DNA of 64,000 bases from Symbiodinium natans (taxonomy: Eukaryota > Sar > Dinophyceae > Suessiales > Symbiodiniaceae). The position numbers and the translations under genes were made by a program. The DNA lies in NCBI GenBank assembly GCA_905221605.1, contig CAJNDS010000002.1, forward strand, positions 707,881 to 771,880, read 5' to 3'. This document shows, in pieces, positions 34,681 through 46,200 of this stretch. Under the pieces are notes generated by a model. That model had not been told where the DNA came from, did no database searches, and saw nothing but the letters and a program-made list of their open reading frames with translations. Each line of letters begins with the position of its first letter. The stretch's first letter is position 1.

Positions 34681-34992
34681 CTCGTTGCTAAGAGCAGAGC
34701 AGTTGGGCCCAGCTTCCCATGCTGTGCAGGGGCTTTCTGGGCTTTTGTGGGCTTTTGTGGACGTTGTCCACGGGGAGGCCAAGAAGTATAGGTGTGACGG
34801 GCAAAACATCCTGCAGGGCCTCCTGAAAGCCAGCTGATGGTTCGTGAACTTGCGCCCAAGAGGCTCCAACGTGTCTGCAGCTGCAGTTTCCGCAGCAGAT
34901 ATGGGCGTTTCCCAAGCTATCTAGGGGACCCCGCAACGCACGAGAATCCGTATTCTAGGAACCCAACAAAAGGGTTCTCCTGTTTTGGGAAG

Positions 34993-35093
34993 CACCCGGT
35001 ACACGCATACCTTGTTGCATTCACCTCGGCATCTCCTAAAGGCTTCAGGGTAGCCTTTGGGGGCACTTTGCTACATGTCATCCCTATCAACTG
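34993..35093 (-). CDS. Exon between two family-D elements
   Basis: Reads LIGMTCSKVPPKATLKPLGD then AE/VNAT, from GCTGGCAG|TTG to a GT donor near GCAACAAG|GTATGC. TIR elements of the same family flank it on both sides, consistent with two insertions acting as introns. Upstream extension is possible in another frame. Confidence 0.45.
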
Positions 35094-35126
35094 CCAGCGC
35101 ATTCCGACACCAAAAAAGGCATCTGT

Positions 35127-35246
35127 GACACCTGGGGGTTTACGAAAAATCTATAGGGGTACCCTTCTTGGGGGTCCTTTAGGGGGATTCTATCTATTTG
35201 AGGAATAACAAGGGGTAACCCCTATTTTGGGACATACCCACCTAAC
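35127..35246. mobile_element. TIR element, family D, at an exon boundary
   Basis: GGGGGTTTACGAAAAATCTA left, CCCCTATTTTGGGACATACC right. Starts at the donor of the 35.3-kb exon. A related element fills 34873-35000. Confidence 0.6.
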
Positions 35247-35345
35247 CTCGAAGATCGCCTTGACCCTTCCCCCCTGCAGCAAAGGTTCCTCGTCGCTTCC
35301 GTTAGGCAGCGACACTTGCCAGCCCAGAATAACGCAATTAAGAAC
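35247..35345 (-). CDS. Exon preceding a TIR-element intron
   Basis: Thirty-three codons from CCGCGAG|GTT to TTCGAG|GTTAGG. It contains VLNCVILGWQVSLPNGSDEE and GGRVKAIFE. A family-D TIR element begins right after the donor. No domain recognised. Confidence 0.65.
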
Positions 35346-35740
35346 CTCGCGGCAGCTGACTTTAAGGTTTAGGGTTTAGGGTTTAGGGTTTAGGGCTCCG
35401 GAAGTGTCTTTGTGGTATATACTTGAGCCTGAAGGGGGTTCCTACATAGTAGGTTTAGGGGGCCGAACTTTGAGGAAGCTTGGGTTCAGACTTAGAGTCT
35501 TCTTCTGGGGGCTATAGTGCCCTCTCGATGTGAAATCACCAACCCAAGGCTTCATTTCACTGCCCGGGTTGATGCACGATAACCAGACTGCTTCATCACG
35601 GTTGAGATGATTTCAGTCATGTACACTTCAGAGGTTAAAACACCCAAAATTGCGATCGCAGCTCCTGCGGCCTGCGGCCTTCGGAACTGCACGCACTTTT
35701 TGGTGCGGTGCATGTATCCGTGCGTGCAGGATTACTCTCC

Positions 35741-35843
35741 TGGTTGTTAGTAGGGAATGAAGGAATGAGGGCCCGTGAAAAATCCGTTAAAGGGTACGTA
35801 TATATAGGGCCCTCATTCCCTCATTCCCTACTGAGAACCAGCC
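35741..35843. mobile_element. TIR element, family C
   Basis: TGGTTGTTAGTAGGGAATGA at the left and its inverse TCATTCCCTACTGAGAACCA at the right, with AGGGCCC inner repeats. Related arms are at 20277-20320, 42300-42475, 63901-63940 and 2962-3060. Confidence 0.65.
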
Positions 35844-36084
35844 AATACTTTAGTAGGGGATAGGAATAGGGGGACCCTTGAAGACACAGACCCTCTGAAT
35901 AAGGCCCCCTTTTTAAGAAAGCCAGAAGAGGGTTCAGAAGGGTTCCCTTTTAAGGATCCCCCTTATCCTACCTGGGAGAGTAAGCTGGGAATACCCTAAA
36001 CCCGAAAGCCTAAACCCGAAAGCCTAAACCCTAAACCCTAAACCCGAAACCCTAAACCCTAAACTTATCCTACCTAGGATTTAG

Positions 36085-36157
36085 GCAACCCGAGCTGAAG
36101 CGCAATGTTGATTGTCAGGTGCTTTCGCCAAGCAGCAATGAGGCCAGCGACACCAAC
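36085..36157 (-). CDS. Exon-like island
   Basis: After CTCCAG|GTT the minus strand reads VGVAGLIAAWRKHLTINIAL then QLGLP. Coding-like; next exon of the minus-strand chain. The donor is uncertain. Confidence 0.55.
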
Positions 36158-36185
36158 CTGGAGCTTCTGCTCTTCGTAAGCCGTG

Positions 36186-36302
36186 TTAGGGTTTAGGGTT
36201 TAGGGTTTAGGGTTTAGGGTTTAGGGTTTAGGGTTTAGGGTTTAGGGTTTAGGGTTTAGGGTTTAGGGTTTAGGGTTTAGGGTTTAGGGTTAGGGTTTAG
36301 GG
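36186..36302. repeat. TTTAGGG array
   Basis: About 16 units just upstream (sense) of the 36.1-kb exon. Confidence 0.9.
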
Positions 36303-37132
36303 TCTGTAGAACTTAGTTGGTTCTTTGCTGGGGTGTTGGGAGATTTGGGAAGTGGGTACCTAAAGCTTAAACCCTTCAATCTCTTGTCAGGGTCCTACTA
36401 AGGGACCTAATTACAACTAGCCCTAAACCCTAAACCCTAAACCCTAAAGACCATATTCAGGGACCATTTAAAGGCGCTCAGAGAGGATCGCACCGTAAGT
36501 TCGAACCCTAAGTTGAGAGACTCCCAGTCGGCTCAGTTTTGAAACAGCCCTTGAGGGAGACCTAACCTAGACCCAAGAGTAACTTTAGTTTTTCAGTAAC
36601 CTGGGGGCACTAAAGGTTAACCTTTAGGATTATAAGGGGATTCTACTACCCCAAAAAGGTGAAAGGTTACCTACTCTACTACTAGGGTAATCTGGGAATT
36701 AAAAGGGTTTATAAAGTTTAGGCTTTGTGGTTTAGGGTTAGGGAGCAACGGTCTGCGTTTTTTGGGTTTAAAAGGGCGCAGAAGGGAACCTAAACCCTAA
36801 TGCGGGTTTGGGGGATCTTCTAGTACAAGCATATTGGGACTAAAAGGGGATACTATTTGTACTTGTTCCGACCCCTATACTAGACGTCTGCTTGGGTGCA
36901 GAGGGCCATCAGATTTCGTGCTAAGGTTTACAAGAAACTCGGGTGCAGGGTTTAGGGTTCCGGGCTTGGGACTGCAGGCGACATGAACGTCCCTGAAGCA
37001 GAGATTCTGCGACCATCGTCCCTGAGCCCTTATAAGCCCTAAACCCTAAATCCTGAACCGTAAACCCTAAAACCTAAACCCTAAACCCTGAACCGTAAAC
37101 CCTAAACCCTTTAAACCCTAAACTCAGTTGCA

Positions 37133-37213
37133 GAAGCTAGTCATCAGCCGTATGCGGGCAAGCACAAGCGCGGTCAGCTCTTCTGACAGATCGATGGCAA
37201 TAATTTGCAGAAT
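37133..37213 (-). CDS. Exon-like island of the same strand
   Basis: The minus strand reads VILQIIAIDLSEELTALVLA and RIRLMTSFCN before a TGA. Acceptor near GCTAG|G. Amphipathic and coding-like, but its phase to the neighbouring exons is not resolved. Confidence 0.5.
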
Positions 37214-37287
37214 CACCCTAGCTTCAAGCCCTGACTCATGACCCCTTCGCCCTTCTACTCGTATACACTAAAACCTGCAAACCCGTA

Positions 37288-37408
37288 ATCCCTAAATCCT
37301 AAACTCCTAAACTCCTAAACTCCTAAACTCCTAAACTCCTAAACCCTAAACTCCTAAACTCCTAAACTCCTAAACTCCTAAACTCCTAAACCCTAAACCC
37401 TAAATACT
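37288..37408. repeat. CTCCTAAA variant array
   Basis: CTCCTAAA (8-mer) repeated about 12 times with CCCTAAA units mixed in. Confidence 0.8.
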
Positions 37409-37430
37409 TCAATACGCTCACTCCCAGCAC

Positions 37431-37493
37431 CTCGAACGACATGGAGGCCACGAAGGTGTAGATCTCAGGCCGAGGGTTGGCGAAGTAGTCATC
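37431..37493 (-). CDS. Fourth exon of the 38.56-kb gene
   Basis: Twenty-one codons, DDYFANPRPEIYTFVASMSF then E, from CATGAAG|GAT to a GT donor TTCGAG|GTGCTG. Function unknown. Confidence 0.65.
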
Positions 37494-37747
37494 CTTCATG
37501 GAGGCTGAAGGACTTGGGGTATATGGGCATTTCCCAAAATATTTTGCCCCCAAACAGAATAGAATCCCTTTCAAAGGAAATGGTAGCCCTCTGTTGTCAA
37601 AAACCCCCCCATATAGGACTTGGGGTTCAAGATCTGGGTAGTTTTCCCAGGAAGGACCACGATTCAGAGAACCCCCCCATTCGGGGTTTTGCGTTTAGGG
37701 TTCAGGGCTCGGGCCTTGAGGCTAAGCCCTAAACTAAATCCCGGGTC

Positions 37748-37855
37748 CTTCCGCCTCTCACGCTCCTGTTCAATCCGGTAGCCCAGCTGGAGGACACCCA
37801 CCAATGCAGCGGTGATGTTCACCTCAAGTCGCAGCAAGGGTTTCCTAAGCTGGAC
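37748..37855 (-). CDS. Third exon of the 38.56-kb gene
   Basis: Thirty-six codons after TTTCAG|GTC contain LLRLEVNITAALVGVLQLGY and RIEQERERRK. The middle is moderately hydrophobic and could be a membrane or buried helix. It ends at a GA donor CGGAAG|GACCCG and joins in phase to the next exon (DDYFANP). Confidence 0.68.
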
Positions 37856-38271
37856 CTGAAACCCCTAACTAAAAAGCGTATCACCTCCAGACGTCCTCAG
37901 ACTGACTCGAGCTGTACCCCTCCCTTCTGCAGGCCAAGGAGCCCAGGCAGGCGTCTTGAACTTGCTTTTCCTTAGATCTTTCGAGAGCACTTCGCATGCT
38001 CCCTGTCTCCCACGTCCTCTCTCTCTTCTCTCTCCCCATGTCTTCTCCCTCTCTCTCCTCTCCGTCTCCTCTCCGTCTTCTCTCTCTCTCTCTCTCTCTT
38101 CTCCTCTCTCTCTCTCTCTTTCCCTCTCTCTCCCTCTCTCTCCCTAGAGCATGCACACGTGCGAGGCTCTTGAGCTTGTATGTGTGCATGTGACTCTTAT
38201 ACAATCCTTAAAGAATTCTATAGGGTGTATATGGGGACTACGGGATGCTTCGTGCCTCTCAGTGGCTCCGC

Positions 38272-38340
38272 CTGGGCATTGATCTCCTCCGCCATCTCCC
38301 TCTCGATGTCTTCGGCCGTGGCCTCAAAGTTCTCCTCCTC
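38272..38340 (-). CDS. Second exon of the 38.56-kb gene
   Basis: It reads EEENFEATAEDIEREMAEEI and NAQ, a very acidic helix. Acceptor CTGCGAG|GAG and GC donor GCCCAG|GCG. The phase fits the exons on both sides. No domain recognised. Confidence 0.62.
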
Positions 38341-38443
38341 CTCGCAGCGGATGCTAGAAGGGTGCTTGGGAACCAAAAACAAAAACAAGTTAAACAAAAA
38401 ACAAACAAAAAAACAAAAACAAACAAACAAAAAAACTGAAAAA

Positions 38444-38478
<35 letters not shown>

Positions 38479-38498
38479 GAAAATAAGTCGGTCGGGTC

Positions 38499-38561
38499 CT
38501 CCGCCTTCTTCCGGAGGCGCTCCTGCTTCGCCAGGAAGGACTCATTCTTCTTGGGCGCCAT
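38499..38561 (-). CDS. First exon of a minus-strand gene
   Basis: The minus strand has ATG at 38561 and reads MAPKKNESFLAKQERLRKKA then E, ending at a GA donor (GCGGAG|GACCCG). The next exon continues EEENFEATAEDIEREM in phase. The intron between carries a long poly-T/poly-A run (38449-38477 on the plus strand). This could be the N-terminus of the channel gene or of a neighbour; no stop was found separating them. Confidence 0.6.
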
Positions 38562-39114
38562 GGCTGGCAGCTACCCGCAGGGCTCTCTGAGATGCCAGAG
38601 TCCTCTCCCCCCCACCGGGAGACACAAGAGAAGCAAGGCAGCAGCCGCAAGGTTTAGCGGGCTTTAGAGGGTCTAGGTTGTTTTAGAGCGTCTTTTTTTT
38701 TTGTAGCTAGGAACACGCGAAAGCTTCATTTCTCTCTCTTTGTGCCGGCGGCCGCTCCTACAGCCTTCAGGACAAGAGCTGCAACATGTGGAGCCTAACT
38801 TCTGGCACAAGGCATGTGGCCACTCCTACCGTGCGCTTTGGGCCGCGAGGATGAAGGAGTTGGAGACCTCCGAAACCCATAGTTCTCTAAACTAGTCCTC
38901 TTCTGAGGTCCTCATTTCAAGGGTGCTATTCGGCCAAGCCAGAAAAAGTACCCGCATGTTTAGAGAAGTACCCCTATACCCCCGCAAAGCCCTAAACCCT
39001 AAACCCTAAACCCTAAACCCTAAACCCTAAACCCTAAACCCTAAACCCTAAAGCTCCTGGAGGCCACAGGTTGGCCAGGTCCAACACACAAAGCATTTTG
39101 GGGTCCAGGGGTTT

Positions 39115-39465
39115 CGGGCTCCTTTTGCCTTATAATGATTCTTATTTTAGGTCTTTAGGACTCTTCTAGGACTCTTATTTTAGGCCTTTAAAGGCCCTTG
39201 TAGGACTCTTATTTTTAGGCTTTTTTAGGCCGTTATAGGACTCTTAATTGTGGTTTTTAGGGGCTCTTATAGGACTCTTCTTTTAGGGTCTCTAGGCCCT
39301 TTTTAGGACTCTTATTTTGGGTCTTTGGGCCCTTATAGGACTCTTATTTTAGGTCTGTTATGGGACTCTTATTTTAAGTCTTTAAGGCCCTTATAGGACT
39401 CTTATTTTCGGTCTTTAGGCCCTTCTAGGACTCTTATTTTAGGTCTTTAGGCCCAAAGGCCTGGT
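39115..39465. repeat. ~33-bp tandem array
   Basis: Diverged units of GGCCCTTATAGGACTCTTAT + TTTAGGTCTTTA, ten or so copies. No ORF. Confidence 0.75.
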
Positions 39466-39908
39466 TATATAAGGTCTTTCGGCTATTTCGAGCCTGAGGG
39501 TCGGGGCTTAGGGCAGCAAAAGAGGCTTAGGGAATTCAATCGAAGGCTGAAGGTTTAGGGTTCAGGGTTTAGGGTTTAGGGGCTTCGTCTAAGGCTGCAA
39601 CCATGGGTCCCTAGCATGTACCCTTACCCTGATTATATCTAGTGGAAAAAGGGGTTAGGGTTTAGGGTTTAGGGTTTAGGGTTTAGGGTTTAAGGCTTGT
39701 CGATTTAACATGCGTAGTGTATGGAAAGAGAGACGGACGTCCGAAACCTTCAGCGCAAAAGAGTTCCGTCATGTACATGGAGCTCTACTTTCTCCCACCC
39801 CAGGATGCCACCCAAAGCATCTGTAGGACGCTTAAGTTCTTAAGCGTCGCTAATATTGATAATAGTGTCTGGTAAAGAGATTACAGAAAATGTGAGAAAC
39901 AAAAGACC

Positions 39909-39977
39909 ATGCACTTACACAGTAAATGGCTGTAATTATGTTCCATAATTACCATTTACTTCTAGGTAAGACTAGAA
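39909..39977. repeat. Hairpin-containing direct repeat, left copy
   Basis: ATGCACTTAC...TAAATGGCTGTAATTATG then CATAATTACCATTTA, ending CTAGGTAAGACTAGAA. Same orientation as the copy at 41426. Confidence 0.7.
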
Positions 39978-40085
39978 AGTCGGCTTGCTAAGGCCTTTGG
40001 GTGGCTTAGGGGGGCTTACCCCCTCCTGTGGGGTACTCCGCACAGAAAAACGCCTTGTTTTGGAGTAATTTTTGGCTCCAAGCAC

Positions 40086-41340
40086 GATTTAGAAAGGCCA
40101 GACAAAGAAAAACGCACTTAAAGAGACCACACACAAAGAAACGCACTGTTTTGGAGTAATTTTTGGCCCCAAGCACGATTTAGCAAGGCCAGACAAAGAA
40201 AAACGTGCTGTTCCCGAGTAATTTTTGGCTCCAGGCATTTGGCTGGCCACGAGCACTCGAGGGTCCATTTTTTGATCCGGGTTTGACTGGGGCTTAGGGT
40301 GGCTTCAGAGAAGCCATTTAGCAAGGCCAGACAAGGAAAAACGCGCTGTTCCCGAGTAATTTTTGGCTCCAGGCATTTGGCTGGCCACGAGCACTCGAGG
40401 GTCCATTTTTTGATCCGGGTTTGACTGGGCTTCATTTTTGGCTTCAACCACGATTTAGCAAGGCCAGACAAAGAAAAACGCGCTGTTCCCGAGTAATTTT
40501 TGGCTCCAAGGCCTTTGGCTGGCCACGAGCACTCGAGGGTCCATTTTTTGATCCGGGTTTGACTGGGGCTTAGGGTGGCTTACCCTCTCCTGGGCTACCC
40601 CCACAAGAAGGCCAGAATTTTAGAAAATGAGGGGGTAATTTCCGCTATATAAAATCTATTTAAAATTAATTGGGAATCGAGCCATTTTTCCCGAATCCTG
40701 GGGTACCCCCCACGGAGCCTCCCTGGGACCTTCAAAAAAGCTTTCAGCCTCCTTCAGACCTTCGAAAGAGCTTCAGAGAGGCCACGCAAAGAGAAACGCA
40801 CTGTTTTGGAGTAATTTTTGGCTTCCTTTTTGGCTTCAACCACGATTTAGCAAGGCCAGACAAAGAAAAACGCGCTGTTCCCGAGTAATTTTTGGCTCCA
40901 AGGCCTTTGGCTGGCCACGAGCACTCGAGGGTCCATTTTTTGATCCGGGTTTGACTGGGGCTTAGGGTGGCTTGCCCTCTCCTGGGCTACCCCCACAAGA
41001 AGGCCAGAATTTTAGAAAATGAGGGGGTAATTTCCGCTATATAAAATCTATTTAAAATTAATTGGGAATCGAGCCATTTTTCCCGAATCCTGGGGTACCC
41101 CCCACGGAGCCTCCCTGGGACCTTCAAAAAAGCTTTCAGCCTCCTTCAGACCTTCGAAAGAGCTTCAGAGAGGCCACGCAAAGAGAAACGCACTGTTTTG
41201 GAGTAATTTTTGGCTTCATTTTTGGCTTCAACCACGATTTAGCAAGGCCAGACAAAGAAAAACGCGCTGTTCCCGAGTAATTTTTGGCCCCAAGCATTTG
41301 GCTGGCCACGAGCACGCTAGGGTCCAAAAAAGGTTTGATG
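40086..41340. repeat. 392-bp tandem repeat plus shorter partial units
   Basis: CGATTTAGCAAGGCCAGACA recurs at about 40450, 40843 and 41234 (period ~392). Shorter units occupy 40086-40450. The 72-aa ORF at 40670-40888 recurs at 41062-41280, differing at one visible residue, but its codon use and repeat context argue against a gene. Confidence 0.8.
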
Positions 41341-41425
41341 TCAGGGTTTTACGGCATTAAATAACTCTTGTATTAATACTGACAGTACTGTCTATAGAAA
41401 TATTAACGAATATTTGTATACAGAC

Positions 41426-41493
41426 ATGCACTTACCTGTAAATGGCTGTAATTATATTCTATAATTACCATTTACCTCTAGGTAAGACTAGAA
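41426..41493. repeat. Hairpin-containing direct repeat, right copy
   Basis: Matches 39909-39977 with a few substitutions. Together they bracket the 392-bp repeat block. Confidence 0.7.
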
Positions 41494-41748
41494 GGTCATT
41501 TGTTTACATTCCCGTCAAGGTGTGTTACGCTCCTGTACGTGAGAAGGCTTTAGCTGAGCACTCAGGCTTAAGCTTAAGAGTTTAGGGTTTAGGGTTTAGG
41601 GTTTAGGGTATAAGAAGACACCCCGACTTAAGGGCCCAGAATTGTGTAGAGTATATACGGGGTCATATAACAAGGGACCCCAAATTAAGGGCCCATACTT
41701 GGAGCCAAAGACTTGGGAACCCCAAAAGACGAAAACCCTATGCAGCAC

Positions 41749-41793
41749 CTGCGTCTCGAGCTTCTCCTTCGTGTGCTCATAATTGCGGAGCTC
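41749..41793 (-). CDS. Coiled-coil micro-exon (45 nt)
   Basis: ELRNYEHTKEKLETQ between GGTGAG|GAG and ACGCAG|GTGCTG (GT donor). Clean AG|G boundaries and charged composition support coding. It belongs to a gene upstream of the 38.56-kb start on the same strand. Confidence 0.62.
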
Positions 41794-42495
41794 CTCACCA
41801 TGAACCCTAGGGTTTAGGGGTTAGGGTTTAGGGTTTAGGGTTTACACTGCACCATAAGCCCTAAGCCCTAAACCCTAAGCCGCATGCACCCGAGCCTGGT
41901 TCACAGTAAACTCCAGAAAGCTGGAACATGGGTTAAGGAGGATTGGAGCTGGGAGTCTCTTTGGCATACCTCTTGGGGTATGGTTTAGGGTTTAGGGTTT
42001 AGGGTTTAGGGTTTAGGGTTTAGGGTTTTAGGGTTTCGGGTTTTAGGGTTTCGGGTTTCGGGTTTAGGGGCCCTTATCATCCCACTTCTAGCTGCTAGGT
42101 GCGCTCCCTGTAGTGGTCGAGGGCTTGGGCTTCCCCAAGGTTTCGGGTTATAGGGTTTAGGGTTTAAGGTTTAAGGTTTAAGGTTCAAGGTTTAGAAGGC
42201 TTTGGGTTTCAGGGGGGGCCGGGGGGGGGGGGGTCCGGCTATGGGTCTGCTGGGGGTTCGGCTTGCAACTGCTTGTTGTTTTTTTGTCTGGGTAGCCACT
42301 CTCACTCCCTACTACCAGTAAGAAACAGTAGGTTTAGGCAAAACCCAAAACCCTAAAACCCCCCCAAAAAGGAAGTTGTCCAGGGTAGTCCCTCATTCCC
42401 TACTACCAGAAACTTTTTAATACATATCGGGGATGTAAGGTCCCTTATTCCCTCATTCCCTACTACCAGTAACTGTTTAGTGGTTTCAATAGCCC

Positions 42496-42555
42496 CTCTT
42501 CAAAGGCTACGCGGGATGCAACGGCTCGATCCTCGTCGTTCAAATCCGCCAGAGC
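42496..42555 (-). CDS. Helical exon (60 nt)
   Basis: ALADLNDEDRAVASRVAFEE after CTGGCAG|GCT. On its 3' side the intron is filled by copies of the family-C motif (CATTCCCTACTACCAG). Function unknown. Confidence 0.6.
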
Positions 42556-42689
42556 CTGCCAGGGAGTGGCGTAGGGTTTCGGGTTTTTGGGGTTTCGGGT
42601 CCCGGAACCCTAAACCCTAAACCCTAAACCCTTGGGGGTGAGCTCTATCACGTTTTTGATGGGGTTCTTTACAGGGGTTCTACCAAGCC

Positions 42690-43000
42690 TATCTTGGGGC
42701 CATTTCAGCCTTATCTTGGGGCCATTTCAGCCTTATCTTGGGGCCATTTCAGTCTTATCTTGGCGGCATTTCAGCCTTATCTTGGGGTCATTTCAGTCTT
42801 ATCTCGGGGCCATTTCAGCCTTATCTTGGGGCCATTTCAGCCTTATCTTGGGGCCATTTCAGTCTTATCTTGGCGGCATTTCAGCCTTATCCTGGGGTCA
42901 TTTCAGTCTTATCTCGGGGTCATTTCAGCCTTATCTTGGGGTCATTTCAATCTTATCTCGGGGACATTTCGGCCCTATCTTGCGGTCATTCTTCTTTGTC
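42690..43000. repeat. 22-bp tandem array (ATTTCAGCCTTATC core), forward
   Basis: About 14 units of CTTGGGGCCATTTCAGCCTT-AT with C/T alternation at two sites. Apparent ORFs over it (146, 151, 108 aa) are translation of the repeat. Confidence 0.85.
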
Positions 43001-43235
43001 GTGGTTGTTCCTTATTCCGAGGCCTGCCGACTGGCGAAGCAGGGCTCAATATCTGTCAATCTGAAATATTGACAATACACAGTATGTGTGCGACGCAGTG
43101 CAGATTCCCTTCCAGAAGCCAAGGGGTGGCCAGGACTGTTCCGAGGTAGGTCAATGCCCAAATTTGTAAACCCTCAACCCTAAGCCCAACCCCGCTGGAG
43201 CCCGTGTTGATAGGGGACCAGGCCATGACCAGGCC

Positions 43236-46200
43236 ATGGATCTCGATTTGCTAGAGTTGCTTGATGGAGGAGGCCCTTCGCTTGGGCCGGAAAGCCTGGA
43301 TGTGCCGAATCAGGCAGTGGCAGTGCCTGATGTGACCGATGAAGCAGCTGAAGCAGCTGCCCAGTCTTTGAAGCTGAGCAGTCAAGTAGGGCAAGTGGGC
43401 CATGGCAGGCATGGAGGCATTTTCGAGCGACGATTATTAGCTTGCCACATGCGCGCTTCGAAGATGGCCCGTCGGTCGTATGCTTTCGGGCAAGAAGTTG
43501 CAGAGCTGTTAAAGGACCCGAAGTTCTTAACAGAAGCTGGTGATATAATTGGAGTGAGGGCTCGAGTGTCCGATGTCGCTGGCGGTTTGCAGCTGCAGCT
43601 TAGCAAGCGATCCAAAAAGGGGAACCGGTACCATCGAAGCATTTTGTGGGCTGAATTTCTGGAAGCAGCATTTGGAAGGTTCAGGAGAAACAGTGCAATT
43701 GCCGTCTACTTGAACAAGGGTGTCAGCACTGTAAAGAACATGCAGGTATTTGTTTGTGGCTCGTGGATGAACCAGCAAGCCTTGCAGATAGCAAAACTTT
43801 GTTCTTTCGCTTCAGTGAGAGCACCTCTGCTGATCATAAAGCATCAGAAATTCGACGAAACGGCTTTGCTTTGTTCGCTTAATCCCCAGAAGAATAGGCA
43901 CAGATCGAGAAGCACTTGGCAAACGATGATATACCGTCTCAGGTTGATAGTGATATGGCCATCAGGGGAGAACGTGGTCCTGCAGGTGGCCCTTCCTCCT
44001 GTGGTGCTTCTTTCCACTGGAGCGGCCTCGCAATTCTACGCGCTCCATTTCCACCCGAGCTTTAAAGTTGTGAACAACCTGGTGTCACTGCTGCAGAAGA
44101 AGTCCGAGGAAACACTTGACCTCATAGAAGCAGATGGAGCAGCCGCCAATGAAAGGCTGATCGCTCACCTGTATAAACTGGCGAAAGAAAGTGACAAGCT
44201 TATGAGCCATGCAAGATGCATGAATCATGCAGTTCAATTGACGAACGCGGCTGTCCTGTCAAGTTTGGATCAGGATCTCTTAAGCAGATTGTATTCCTTG
44301 TCAACTTTTCTTCGGAACTTGGGGTATTGGGGCAGGCTGCAACAGGCTGTCAGGCAGTGGCTGTCGCAGAGCTTGCTTTTCAGACCAGAGTCTCTTTCTG
44401 TTGACGAGATGCCAGCTCCCGATCGTCGCCTTCGAGAGCTTCTTTCTTACTTGCAGTTCTGGAGGGATTTGGAAGCACGATCTGAATCTGAGGAGTGTCA
44501 GGATCCCAAGACTGCTGAGAGGTTCAAGTCCAAGGTGGATCGATTGTTGGACATGTTTAATGGAGAGATCTCAGGAGCCCCGTGCCACGTCTGCACGCAT
44601 TGGAGCTTGCCGCCATCGGCCCGGCACTGCCAAGATCGCATGGACTGCATTCGGAAGTGCACGGATGCATTGTTGGACATTTTTGTATCTTGCATGCCTA
44701 CAATTCCAGCTCCTTCCAAGTGGACGACCATGTTTGGCTCTTTGGACTTTTGCTTGCATGGCTTGCTGATGCATGGCTGGCTTGTGGAAGCCTACAAGAT
44801 TGCATTTTCCAGCCTGACCTTTGCTGAGTTTGAAGATGGAGGTGCAGAACAAGATCCACGGCTAATCGAGGCTCTGTCGTTTTCGGCTGTGAATGGTCGT
44901 CGCCACCAAGGTTCTTTGCGATTCCTCCAGGATGCCGACACTGCGTGGACGGTAGCATGTCTGTCAATCATCATGGAGGCCACCAGGTGTTTGACATGGT
45001 ACTGGATGGGCTCATTGAAGAAAAGCTTGAATGCAAACCGGCGATGTGTTCTCTTCGAAACACTTGATCCCGAAGTGAGTGCTGTGCGTGGCGTCTTGCA
45101 GCATCTCAGCTCGCTTGTCATGAATGTGTCTGGAACAGGCCGTGTTGCATTGCTGAGTGCCAAGCATGTGTCGTTTGAGGAGTTTTGCTTGCACGACCCA
45201 GCAAAGGTGCGACTTTTTCGTCGCTTGCTCATGCTGGTTTCTGGGTGGGTCTACCGCAGGCAACATGTTTACATGCACGACCTCAGATATGCCATTGCCA
45301 TTCTTGGAGATTCGCAGGCAAACGATCGAGCGGTACAAAGAGTGTTGTTGCAGTGGGATACAAAGCGACATTGTTGTACGCAGCCTGGCATCGCTCGAAT
45401 GTTGAAAATGCGAGGGTTGAGCAGCCAAGATCTTTGCTCGCCGAAATGGCGGTCTGTCATGTGCTTTTATGGCTCGACTTTGCAGTGGTCCATATGCGAT
45501 GTCGAAAGCAAGCACGCTGTTAATCGCTTGAGTGCAGGGTCTGCATTTTCAACTATATGTGCGAAGTATGTGAACTCGGAGGCCAACCTGATCCAGAAGC
45601 AAAGCTCACAGGAGCACGTTGCTTCTTCGTCTGCATCCTCAGGTTCCATGCCTGCGCCCCATGGCGGAAGATATGCAGCAATTTCGCAGAAAGAAACGAG
45701 GAAAGGACAGGGTGTCAAAGCTCAGCCTGCACTCGAGCTCTTTCGGGCTGACTTCTTGAAGAGGGAGGCTCGTGCGGGGGTTGCGAATCCATGTACGAAG
45801 GAGATGTGGGACGCCGTCCGTGCAGCTTATGCAGGCCTTACACAGCAGCAAAAACAGGTCTACCAATCTTTAGCTGAGGATTCCCAGGCCTCAGCTTCTG
45901 CTGCACGAGCCAGAGCAAAGCATGAGCGAGGAGTAGGCGAAATTTCAGTGCAAGATTCTGAGCAGATGTCTGTGGTGCAACTGGGCCAGCCCCAACCCGT
46001 TCGACCCATTCGACCCTGGAATGCTCACACGCTATCGTTTCAGGAGATGTCGCAGGCCATTGACTTGCAATCCTTGATGTCTAAGCTCGAAGCTGCAGCT
46101 GTTAAGAAGAGCAGGCCCACGGGACATCCGATATCCGAGACGGTTCTTCAGAATGTTTGGAAGGCCCAATGCAAAAACGGAGTTACATGGAAGGATGCTT

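Noticed and set aside
40670-41280. Near-identical 72-aa ORFs repeated 392 bp apart
   Set aside because: They follow the tandem repeat and have no start or splice context.
42632-43149. ORFs of 146, 151 and 108 aa
   Set aside because: The 22-bp repeat stays open in three frames; no other coding signal.
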